DNA from: an archaeon
Lineage (GTDB): Archaea > Nanobdellota > Nanobdellia > Pacearchaeales > GW2011-AR1
NCBI GenBank assembly: GCA_027343665.1
Contig: DAHWKL010000002.1
Coordinates: forward strand, 235,386 to 299,385
Direction of reading: 5' to 3'
DNA length: 64,000 bases
Positions within the stretch are counted from its first letter, which is position 1. Each line of letters begins with the position of its first letter. Below are positions 59,101-64,000 of the stretch, in pieces. The notes below the pieces were generated by a model. It was not told where the DNA came from. It did not search any database and saw nothing but the letters and a program-made list of their open reading frames with translations. The position numbers and the translations under genes are program-made.

Positions 59101-62009
59101 GTTTTATTCACAAGGTTGAAATTTGATTTTCCGCTTGTATCATTACACCATACATTCCAAAGATAACTTCCATCAGAACTGAAATTAACAAGAAATGAAT
59201 CCATTGACCAGTTCTGAAGGCTATGATGTGTTTGATTTATTTTCCATGATCCGCTCCAGTTCCCATAAAGTGAGCATGAACTTATCAAAAAAGCGGATTT
59301 CGGGATAAAACTGAAATTGATATTCTTCTTATAGCTCAGATAAGCGTCTGTTATGGGGGTAAGAAGCTGGACAGCAACACCTCCTGCGCTCGTGTCAAAA
59401 GTTACAGATGACTCTGCAAGGTTTCCAAGACTATCATTTGAATAGAAATACAATGTGTGTGTCCCAACACTTGTATTGAAAGTCGTGTTTTCATTGCAGA
59501 GGATGGTCTGATTTGGATGGTTATCCAGATTCCACCAGCACTTCGAAACCCCAACTCCTGCATCAGTCACACTGACATTCAAGGGTAAGCTTATATTTGT
59601 GAGATATTGTCTTGGCTTAGGGGATAAAATATTAATCACTGGGGCAGTCGTATCTATTGTTATTTTTCTCGTCTGAGTTGTATTTGAATTATCTGCAAGA
59701 TCATAAACCTGAACATTATAATAATAAGTTCCGTCTGAGAGTCCTGTCCAATTTATGTATTTTATCTGAGAATTGTAAGTTGTTATATTTACAGGGTTCA
59801 TATTTCCATCATAAAGGGAATAGGTCACATTTGCAAAATTTATATCAGAAAAACTAACATTGACATAGACATATTTTCTTGTTGTGTTCGTATCATTTGT
59901 TGCTGTGCCTGATGAATAACTCAACAAAGGATTGGTTGTATCTATGATAAGAGTATTATTTGGAATAGAATGGGTATTACCTGAAGTATCATTTAATCTG
60001 TAAGACCATCTGAAAACCCCGTCATAAGGGAAATGATATATTATTCCGAGTGTATAACTTTTTCCTGAGATTAATTTTAGAGTAGAATTTATGAGCGAAT
60101 TGCTTGAATTGTAAATGAGAAGCTTTGCCGAGCTAAGAGCATAATTATCTGATATTACAGCAGTCAGATTTTGAGTTCTGCTATTAAGGTAAGAATCGTT
60201 TGTAGGTGAAATCAAACTCCCGGTCGGAGGATGTATATCTGTGAAACCGCACGAAACATTGATATAATTCGGACTTGTGTCCTGGGTTGAAGTCACGCTG
60301 AAAAGAGCTGACAAATGGCCAACGGTTGTATTTGAGCATGTAAAATGAACATTTGAATATTGCATATCAACAAGATTTGACGTCGTGAAATCATCTGTTA
60401 TATAAGAACAATTTCCTGAAGTACATGAGATTTGAGTATTATTGTTTGTCAAAAAAGAATATATTTGCGCAGTTCCTGTCAGATTCCCGTTTTCTATTGG
60501 CTGGCTTCCAAGAGACAAGCTTGACATGTTCCATGTAACCGAGGGAGGATTGTAAGGTAATTTCACTGCCTCCCACCCAGAATATTCAGTCCCGGCCGAA
60601 GTTCCTCTTCGGATATTTAAGGTTGTAGTGCTTGTTATTAGTGAAGACAGAAGCATATAAGTCGGAGCTGTACTTATACTTGTCTGATTAAACGAAACAA
60701 AAGAGATAGACCTATTTGCCACAACGGAAGAGATTGGAACATTCACACTTGTTGAACTGCCAAGATTTGTAGCTCCTTTTTGTACAACTGCACCAGGAGT
60801 TGAGATTGCATACCATTGGACTCTCGCAGTACTCCTGGCACCAGAATTTCTGGATAACTGGAAAGCTGTAGAGTTATAAAATCTGAATATTATTCCCTGA
60901 TCTTCTGCTCTAGTGGCTGTACTCCCAAAAGCACTTGAAAAATAAAACCATGTATTCGAGAGATTTATTGGATTTACATAAGCGTATGAAGAACTGCCAA
61001 CATTTGAGATAGCACCACCCTGTATATTAGAACCATCATCAAATTCGACGACAAAATAAGATACTGAGCCTGCACAGTTTCCAGAATAATCTCTCTGAAT
61101 GTACAAATTTGTCGAACTTGTAAGGCTGCCCGTCCATCTTGTCTGGCCTAAATAAGTATTCGTTGTGGAAGCACAGCTTCCAAGACCCATAAAAACGATA
61201 GATCTACTTATGTTGGTAGAGGTTATGGGAATGTTAAAAGATGTACTTGTTGTGGTATATGATTGAACTCCGCTCTGCACTTTTAAGGAGCCACCTTCTA
61301 TTACATACCAGTCAACTATCGCTCCGAAAGAACTTGCACTGCCCTGAATGAGATTGAATCTTGTTCCATTGACCCACTGGAGATAAATCCCGGAGTGGCT
61401 TGGATCATCATAAGTTGTACTTGCCCGGACACTGTATAAAATGAAAGCTCTGCTTGTATTCACAGGGGTGGGAATATTGACAACGGTGGTCTGCGCGTTC
61501 ATTGTTGTCTCACCGCTCTGTACTACCCAATTGAGTCTTTGTGCGTAATTATGAGCCTCAGCGAGATTCCCCCCAAAGTCAAATTGAATAGTATGATTTC
61601 CGGAGATTAATTCTCTACTTGTTTCTGTGGAAGCGACATTGCATGAATAATCAGGTATAAAAGCAGTGTCAGAATTAAGCCAAGAAAAATGTATTGAAGA
61701 ATTCCCACATTCAACAGATTGAAGAGATATGTCAGTTCCGAAATGAGTCCCATTGATAGAACTGATTGTAAGATTTGACTTTCCTATTGTCGTAAAGTTG
61801 ACTTTCCAATCTCCACCCACAACCGGGAAACTTTTAAGATTCATGATTTTTATAGAAGAGTTTTCCATATTATATCCGGACAATGAAGTTGTGGAAAATG
61901 CCGCAAGAGCTATGAGAATCAAAAACACAAATATTCCAAAAAAAACTGGGAAGACTGAGTATAATCTTATTTTTTTACTTGGATTTCTTGTATTTTTTCT
62001 TTTTCTCAT
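50196..62009 (-). CDS. giant modular surface protein 2 (about 3,937 aa)
   Basis: ATG 62009 with GAGAGG upstream was preferred to a TTG two codons earlier. A basic N-terminus (MRKRKNTRNPSKK) and one membrane helix (FPVFFGIFVFLILIALAAF) anchor the exoplasmic chain. Two clusters of a shared beta module (61.4-60.6 kb and 57.9-57.0 kb, with AFILYS/SFIILD and VDWYVIEGG/VQWEAITGP) alternate with long arrays of Ig-like repeats, each ending near DTTAPNASLMTP or a variant. DUF2341-type modules lie at about 55.37-54.5 and 52.45-51.59 kb. A fibronectin-III-like domain (KGNITLYWSKTNHTTYYNVYY, about 50.98 kb) and a unique C-terminal domain complete it. Dense N-glycosylation sequons. Paralogue of giant 1 in architecture and partly in DNA sequence. 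Adhesin-like role inferred. Confidence 0.85.
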   Translation of the reverse strand: MRKRKNTRNPSKKIRLYSVFPVFFGIFVFLILIALAAFSTTSLSGYNMENSSIKIMNLKSFPVVGGDWKVNFTTIGKSNLTISSINGTHFGTDISLQSVECGNSSIHFSWLNSDTAFIPDYSCNVASTETSRELISGNHTIQFDFGGNLAEAHNYAQRLNWVVQSGETTMNAQTTVVNIPTPVNTSRAFILYSVRASTTYDDPSHSGIYLQWVNGTRFNLIQGSASSFGAIVDWYVIEGGSLKVQSGVQSYTTTSTSFNIPITSTNISRSIVFMGLGSCASTTNTYLGQTRWTGSLTSSTNLYIQRDYSGNCAGSVSYFVVEFDDGSNIQGGAISNVGSSSYAYVNPINLSNTWFYFSSAFGSTATRAEDQGIIFRFYNSTAFQLSRNSGARSTARVQWYAISTPGAVVQKGATNLGSSTSVNVPISSVVANRSISFVSFNQTSISTAPTYMLLSSLITSTTTLNIRRGTSAGTEYSGWEAVKLPYNPPSVTWNMSSLSLGSQPIENGNLTGTAQIYSFLTNNNTQISCTSGNCSYITDDFTTSNLVDMQYSNVHFTCSNTTVGHLSALFSVTSTQDTSPNYINVSCGFTDIHPPTGSLISPTNDSYLNSRTQNLTAVISDNYALSSAKLLIYNSSNSLINSTLKLISGKSYTLGIIYHFPYDGVFRWSYRLNDTSGNTHSIPNNTLIIDTTNPLLSYSSGTATNDTNTTRKYVYVNVSFSDINFANVTYSLYDGNMNPVNITTYNSQIKYINWTGLSDGTYYYNVQVYDLADNSNTTQTRKITIDTTAPVINILSPKPRQYLTNISLPLNVSVTDAGVGVSKCWWNLDNHPNQTILCNENTTFNTSVGTHTLYFYSNDSLGNLAESSVTFDTSAGGVAVQLLTPITDAYLSYKKNINFSFIPKSAFLISSCSLYGNWSGSWKINQTHHSLQNWSMDSFLVNFSSDGSYLWNVWCNDTSGKSNFNLVNKTFTIDTINPLIIYGAGTYLNDTYLNSTSIFVNTSVIELNFANITFSLYNGTGTNLYSDTFTDSTRSDTWNYLPEGVYYYNVTVYDRAGNKNSTSTRKITLDTTAPNANLITPLNGTHSNNRNQNLSFNATDNIALKNATLNVYNSSGKLINTTTILISGTKVVGGIVYEFLYDGVFNWFYRVFDMAGNVVLTSNNTLSIDSIAPSVSYSTGTPSNNSKFQGNWIYVNTSASDMHFSNITFDLYNSSGLVNETTYAGNSVTSINWTNLASGNVTYKYNVTAEDTYGNFNHTSTRTIELIDTIPPYVHIITPKNETYSTNVSLPLSFTATDLNLKSCWYNIDHSANITITCNQGTTFSTSDFQEHTLYLYANDTLGNTNLTKVSFLVNTSYIPTSTYNVQRGSVSVNGNSIVPINEIDPSKSFIILDAVSSSSAPSALQVTGNFSDPNDLSFYNYAGGAATVQWEAITGPYIKAQRGENSYTSTASSITIPISAVNLSSSFIIVYNRLNSGTSNQYISGLWTGHFVNSTAIQVQRTTTGNAGVVSWQVVSWKGASVQSGATILGSTATTNTSSLATPVNKSESFLIFSGTEGSSTGIAYWNINGALSSNSITFTRSTASGTYIANWFAVSGNMFDVNNGSVSMTSSTTTTIPQLANVSKSFRWQSHTSTGTGNTNANGIVSSAITGATTLTLYKGTTSQTNIVQWQTIEIVDRTPPSGTILSPKNNTYTNRTSQNFVLNATDNLQLGNATLNIYNSSGKLINTTTILLSGTNDVASVVYEFLYDGVFHWFYRIFDAAGNSFNTTNNTLTIDTINPLISYSAGTYSNNTYTNKKYIYVNVTSYDLNFANLTFSLYNSTGLVNKTTYNLENTKINWTNLADGIYYYNATAGDLAGNSNSTKTRKATVDTTDPLVSYSSGTLSNGTYVNSTSIFVNTSVTELNFANITFNLYNSTRSKIYSNLYTNSTRSQKWSSLPQGSYYYNVTVYDLAGNKNSTLTRKITLDTTAPNASLMTPANDTYSKSKNQNLSFNATDNIALKNATLNVYNSSGKLINTTTILISGTKVVGGIVYEFLYDGVFNWFYRVFDMAGNVVLTSNNTITIDTTPPSVTLNSPANNSLSTKIVHLSANFNDANNLSNATLYLWNSTGKIVNKTTVTLSGKSGSANISINLSYYDTFRWNYASCDFLGNCNFGVSNRTIKYEKPSLGLSLVYPKSSITVGQNKFFNVTLNVSCLSGICGTSNISLDPSNWWNNNWLYRRTINLTGAGKILTNYQVLVNLNLTSAYKNGKLNSDCSDIRFVNSSGSSLNYWIQSCNIAGGNSSFWVKVPIISASGATPITMYYGNPLASSISNGTKTFNYYNTANSTSGWTIVGAAGSTSAQGLPPPSYYANSASGDYMYTNASLKPNETISFNVRSNGLGNLFFLTGATGQGQMFRAETRAGNNAGLGNTASWTSWSVPSSTCSNIATNTWYNFTVNIGASTAQAYINGVACGSPFTYTNRGPYIGLIGDGLGATYTTWWDNLIVRQYSTTTPTITLGTEQAAVKSGLVSAHVGDVPFYTNASNPRTTISLSKGQSQKVTFWVNSTGVGTNTFFAYANLTSNLSISNMTKSWNVTIDNVPPKVTVISPSNRTYNLSNINFSVSGNENLSLCNFSFNNFVTNYKMSEVNSTVFSKLNFHIADGRYTAKFLCEDLAGNVNSSAKVSFTVDAFGANASLISPKNNTYSNKTTQNFTLSANDSVGLGEAIFNLYNSTGSLINTTTIVLSGTKDIVGVVYEFLYDGIFHWFYRVVDSGGHVTNTQNRTIIIDNVTPLISFSSGTLANNTNISHNWIYANVSVTEVNPGNLTFYLYNGTGGTHLVNKTSYIGLSKKYINWTKLADGVYYYKASETDLAGNYNVTSMRKIRLDTHAPVITTTFPVNNFAYGYNITHLNYTISDPLISQCWYNLNQTVNITIPCGSTGVSVFLSDGHYNWTIYANDTLGHLSYKMVSFLVDTHLPSVKIFYPQNLTYAHNVTQMNFSATAQSLDSCWYSLNGGATNITTSCNQNLTGLTSHEGQNDWRVYANNSAGGQAYAFVYFTVDTTPPHLTVSSPVTKTYYPSKINFNISGNENLGGCNLSINSWMTNYTMDKLSSTSFGYSFSPAPGTYTAKFSCNDTAGNINSSLSVPFNVSYPTILLNVTYPLKNENILHNSKFNFSVNVTCLVSDCGQVNVTLDPSTNWWNRDWEFRQRFNISVPSGSTPAGYQTKMILNSSNVGSDFSWSSECVNSNSSRIRFVNSYQNSTLPYWVQSCSSSGKTMILWVKLDKILNTTGYPIYLYYGNPSASVYSNGTATFDYFDSGSSVSSWTIVGSAGQTATTGNPTPSYYAVSQNGNYMYKNINLKPNETIMFDSMSNGLGNLFFLTNAAGAGQMFRTETRSGQSAGLTSTTSWTAWTAPTACSALSTNTWYNIQINLGSTTAQSYVNGISCGGAYTFTNNGGYIGLVGDALGSAYTTWWDNLIVRKYSSVTPSYNTGAEEIIPKTIISTSVGAKPFYANANPILTNSLNVSQSQLLTFFVNATGYPETYKFFAFGNLTKNQSVSNISNARNITIITVAPPTIKLIYPSKNAKFSNHTASKFSFSVSDSSFSTCQLWGNWSGSWALNQTLLSVPANVTTNFAGINFSNDGVYKWNVKCNDGYGDYAWNSTNYTFAAYFPPTKPLLVNITQTKTNGKGNITLYWSKTNHTTYYNVYYSPNMQGPFISLANTTKTNYTDKTFSGKLSRFYFVKSANPVSGNSSSKYFGAIVYTLSHTTGTSNLIGFPVNFSYLTNANKTLYSITNATSFNLWNATIQKRVTCNKFSCPNYPSCTGTNCNFNLNTGQGYEVNINSSAPGSVNWSGVGIVNSPVNVHLVKNSTSFGENWISIYANTTLSNAKALLTGISISDTVSRWNPLTQSSQGYLHLVGPIYLGANFPIKITEGYEVSVVSTGNWTQV
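51591..52423 (-). repeat. DUF2341-type module of giant 2 shared with giant 1
   Basis: Collinear and indel-free with 39928-40760 (offset 11,663). Contains the same near-identical patches (about 52035-52157 and 52243-52413). A third, clearly more diverged copy of the same protein module occurs inside giant 2 at about 54500-55370. Confidence 0.85.
55820..56043 (-). repeat. 224-bp internal repeat of giant 2, copy 1
   Basis: Matches 58517-58740 with about three mismatches (offset 2,697 = 3 x 899, in frame). Encodes the Ig-like segment with TDNIALKNATLNVYNSSGKL and FLYDGVFNWFYRVFDMAG. Other Ig repeats of the same type (about 56690-56910 and 53700-53920) are more diverged, so these two copies were recently homogenised or duplicated. 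Confidence 0.9.
58517..58740 (-). repeat. 224-bp internal repeat of giant 2, copy 2
   Basis: Partner of 55820-56043. The match begins at tattgtttgatgtcag and ends where the two copies become tgattct and tgattcc. The flanking domains differ, so only this domain-sized tract is shared at high identity. Confidence 0.9.
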
Positions 62010-62021
62010 TTTCAAAACCTC

Positions 62022-63113
62022 TCAAAAGAAATGCTCGAGCGAATATATGTAATCCTCGGATTTCGATTTTGCAAGAGAGATTATACCTATTATTGAAATT
62101 AATACTCCAATTATCACAATAAAGAAAGCAAGATTGCTTGACAACCCCAAGTTTAGGTAATCTCCTGAGGCAATTATCATATTAAACCCGACCATAAGAA
62201 TTCCTATTTCTCTCAAAAATCTCCCCCCTATGAAAAAAAGGATAATACCGATTATTACTGGAGCAAGAATCCCGCCCAAGGTCACATAAAGGGTGCTTGT
62301 AAGGTTTGAACATAATATTTGTGTATCAGGAAATCCAGCGCTGTATACAATCTGTCTTGATGCACATTGGTAAAGATAAGAGACCATCAGATGACCAAAT
62401 TCATGTATAACTACTGTCCCTATAAATACTAAGTTTATCAAAGCGACTATGAATACAAAGCTTCTCAAAAAATGAAAAAAATAACTCTTCTGTTTCTTTG
62501 AAACGCTTGACAAAGAAAGAGGTTTATCCTTTATATAATCAAAAAAGAAAATCATAAATCCTAAGAAGAGCGCGCCATAGAAGATACTAAAAAAGTAAAG
62601 CTGTCCGACCCCTGCAAGAACCAAAACCTGCAAAAGTAGTGAGAGACCTGAATAGGACATCCCGAATATGCCTATATTTCTGTAATCATCTTCTCTTGAG
62701 AAAAGAGCGATTGATATCAGTAAAATAAAGAGGAAGTGCACTTCTACGAAAATTTGCATAAAAGAGATATGCACTAGAAGCACAGCTATAAATGTGAATA
62801 AATAGAACCCTAAAAAGTAGAAAAGATTCTTGTTCCTATTTGAAATTTTGTAGATAATCATAAAGAGAATTATCCCCTGAATAAAAGATATCAAGGAAAA
62901 TATCAGGAGGAAGTCAGAAGGATTATAATTAAGGATTTCAAAAAGCCAAAGGAAAGAGAAAACTGCAATAATCAATGCTGAAAGTCCTAAGAAAGCAACT
63001 TCTTTCATGATTGAATTGATTCTTTTATCTTCGCGATACTTAAAATAATAAAATTCAAGCATAGCGGTTATTGCAAGATAAACAAAAAAATTGATTATAA
63101 ACTCTGCTTCCAT
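62022..63113 (-). CDS. M50-like (site-2-protease-type) membrane metalloprotease
   Basis: ATG 63113 (MEAEFIINFFVYLAI) was chosen, since the longer frame overlaps the upstream gene by 176 bp. It has about ten hydrophobic segments. The zinc motif lies in a membrane helix: GTVVIHEFGHLMVSYLYQ (HExxH). A possible third ligand is the Asp in GFNMIIASGDYLNLG, although the classical NxxPxxxxDG is not exact. It starts 1 nt after the secreted-protein stop and ends 12 nt before giant gene 2. So it is co-transcribed with the surface proteins and could process them or a membrane-bound regulator. Confidence 0.78.
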   Translation of the reverse strand: MEAEFIINFFVYLAITAMLEFYYFKYREDKRINSIMKEVAFLGLSALIIAVFSFLWLFEILNYNPSDFLLIFSLISFIQGIILFMIIYKISNRNKNLFYFLGFYLFTFIAVLLVHISFMQIFVEVHFLFILLISIALFSREDDYRNIGIFGMSYSGLSLLLQVLVLAGVGQLYFFSIFYGALFLGFMIFFFDYIKDKPLSLSSVSKKQKSYFFHFLRSFVFIVALINLVFIGTVVIHEFGHLMVSYLYQCASRQIVYSAGFPDTQILCSNLTSTLYVTLGGILAPVIIGIILFFIGGRFLREIGILMVGFNMIIASGDYLNLGLSSNLAFFIVIIGVLISIIGIISLAKSKSEDYIYSLEHFF

Positions 63114-63114
63114 T

Positions 63115-64000
63115 TTAGACTCCCGCTGAGGTGCTCGCCCCAAAAACAACACTCCCAGTACAATTTCCCGAAACGCTTGGAGGAAGGTAAATTCTCCAGT
63201 AAGTGAAGTTAACCGCATTATTTTCCATATTGTTTGTTCTTTTGGATAGTCCGAAATTTCTGACAGTATAATTTGAAGAAAGGTTGTCATAGGTGGAATC
63301 GAATTGTGAAAGGGTAAGATTTCCCGGGTTTGATTGTGTAAGATTGTATCTTTCGTTATTAATTGGGATCCCTGATCCTTTTGTGCAGTTCATTGCAAGA
63401 TTGTCCCCAGGAGTTCCGCCATAGCCATAAAGACTGAGATTCACTTTTACATTTCCATAATTGGTCACATTCACTGAGACTTCATTCGAAACATTTTTCG
63501 CAAAAACTAGGCCAAAGTTGATCTTTGACTGAACGCCGACAGATAAAAGAGGATTTACAAAAGTGGAAGCTGAACCATTTCCCGGCATTGAAAGATTGTC
63601 ATATCCTTTCATTACACAAGACCAATTTCCTGAATTCGCATAGTACCATACATTGAAAGTGCATATTACTTGCGAAAGATTCTTTGCGCCATAACTGGAA
63701 TTTACAAGACAACTCGAATTGGTATAATGTGTATTATTATCATCAATATCCAAATAAGTCGAACCTGAATAAAAGAACCTTGCGCTCGCATTGTAGACCT
63801 TGCCTCCGTCAGGATCATGCATTACTGAAGTACAGGTTACTAACCTGGTTGATGCAGTGACCAAATCTATCTGATTAGGAGGACTCGTGATAGAATCATC
63901 TACGGTTACTGAGGTGACATTTATCGGAGAATTCAAGATGAGAGTGGGGGCCACATCATATCCTGCTCCCGTGACAGTCACAGAAACATTACCCGAATTG
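63115..64000 (-). CDS. secreted surface protein, 5'-truncated by the window edge; paralogue of 33719-34720
   Basis: The frame stays open to the right edge: residues NSGNVSVTVTGAG precede the first possible internal start, matching SGGNVTVLTELKVGA of the paralogue just after its membrane anchor. So only about 25-40 residues are missing. Shared features include NSSCLVNSSYG, CTFNVWYYANSGNW, KVNLSLYGYGGTPGDNLAM, TYWRIYLPPSVSGNCTGSV and a final VFGASTSAG. First visible gene of the operon running into the protease and giant 2. The two paralogues bracket the giant-protein island. Confidence 0.8.
   Translation of the reverse strand, partial: NSGNVSVTVTGAGYDVAPTLILNSPINVTSVTVDDSITSPPNQIDLVTASTRLVTCTSVMHDPDGGKVYNASARFFYSGSTYLDIDDNNTHYTNSSCLVNSSYGAKNLSQVICTFNVWYYANSGNWSCVMKGYDNLSMPGNGSASTFVNPLLSVGVQSKINFGLVFAKNVSNEVSVNVTNYGNVKVNLSLYGYGGTPGDNLAMNCTKGSGIPINNERYNLTQSNPGNLTLSQFDSTYDNLSSNYTVRNFGLSKRTNNMENNAVNFTYWRIYLPPSVSGNCTGSVVFGASTSAGV

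Noticed and set aside
36610-62009. CRISPR array or satellite repeats
   Set aside because: Repeats are long, diverged, in frame and coding for Ig-like and DUF2341 modules; there is no short regular repeat-spacer pattern and no cas gene nearby.
63114-63290. 59-residue extension of the M50-like protease
   Set aside because: Overlaps the end of the upstream secreted-protein gene in another frame and contains no signal; ATG 63113 fits operon spacing.

Overview
The window looks like a chromosome segment of a small-genome archaeon, most plausibly a DPANN lineage of the Woesearchaeota/Pacearchaeota/Nanoarchaeota kind. The DNA is AT-rich and very gene-dense: overlapping stops and starts are common and no gene-free gap exceeds about 265 bp. 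The information-processing genes are archaeal (RadA, two-OB-fold RPA, aEF-1beta, archaeal-type TyrRS, family-4 uracil-DNA glycosylase, Hef-type helicase, XPF-type nuclease). Many genes have a TATA-like box about 25 nt before the start codon and almost no leader, as expected for leaderless archaeal mRNAs. The lineage is an inference from gene content; no marker tree could be made.

Layout. (1) 1-7.9 kb: housekeeping and repair genes. These are the 3' part of a long RelA/SpoT homologue (rare in archaea), a UDG, an NDK, a tRNA-Arg(GCG), radA, RPA, aEF-1beta and a HIT-like protein with a lost histidine triad. (2) 7.8-21.7 kb: a complete archaeal type IV pilus/secretion locus. It holds an A24 prepilin peptidase, ten pilin-like membrane proteins (three of only 33, 56 and 50 aa), a double-length TadC/FlaJ-type platform protein, a TadA/FlaI/VirB11-type ATPase, two coiled-coil proteins, two paralogous multi-pass membrane proteins and a PRC-barrel protein. 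(3) 21.8-33.7 kb: a second housekeeping block. It includes an M50-like protein without HExxH, a Hef-like helicase and an XPF nuclease encoded as separate genes, a CBS-less IMPDH/GMPR, a dCMP-deaminase-like protein facing a cytidylate kinase-deoxyribosyltransferase fusion, ThpR, an M16 peptidase, an ArmA/Rmt (FmrO)-like methyltransferase overlapping a 3-methyladenine DNA glycosylase, a TGS GTPase and TyrRS. (4) 33.7-64 kb: a 30-kb surface-protein island, almost all on the minus strand. Two giant membrane-anchored exoproteins (about 3,789 and 3,937 aa) are built from repeated Ig-like, DUF2341, LamG-like and CARDB-like modules and are rich in N-glycosylation sequons. Around them lie smaller secreted paralogues, an M50-like membrane metalloprotease and a 48-aa ribbon-helix-helix (RHH) regulator.

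How the genes may work together. The RHH gene overlaps the start of the first giant gene, and an inverted repeat plus spaced direct repeats lie in its divergent promoter. This looks like an autoregulated switch for the giant protein. The two giants share an 830-bp indel-free homologous block with nearly identical patches, and the second giant carries a 224-bp internal duplicate with about three mismatches, suggesting recent recombination or gene conversion. Together with the pilus locus, this suggests a cell-surface interaction apparatus for adhesion or host/partner contact. That role is inferred, not shown.

Several start codons were moved from the longest ORF to positions supported by a Shine-Dalgarno sequence, a TATA distance or an overlap. 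Five small genes (8904-9035, 12192-12293, 12792-12962, 12962-13114 and 47972-48118) were found by direct translation. Both window edges cut genes: the RelA/SpoT homologue at the left and a secreted protein at the right.
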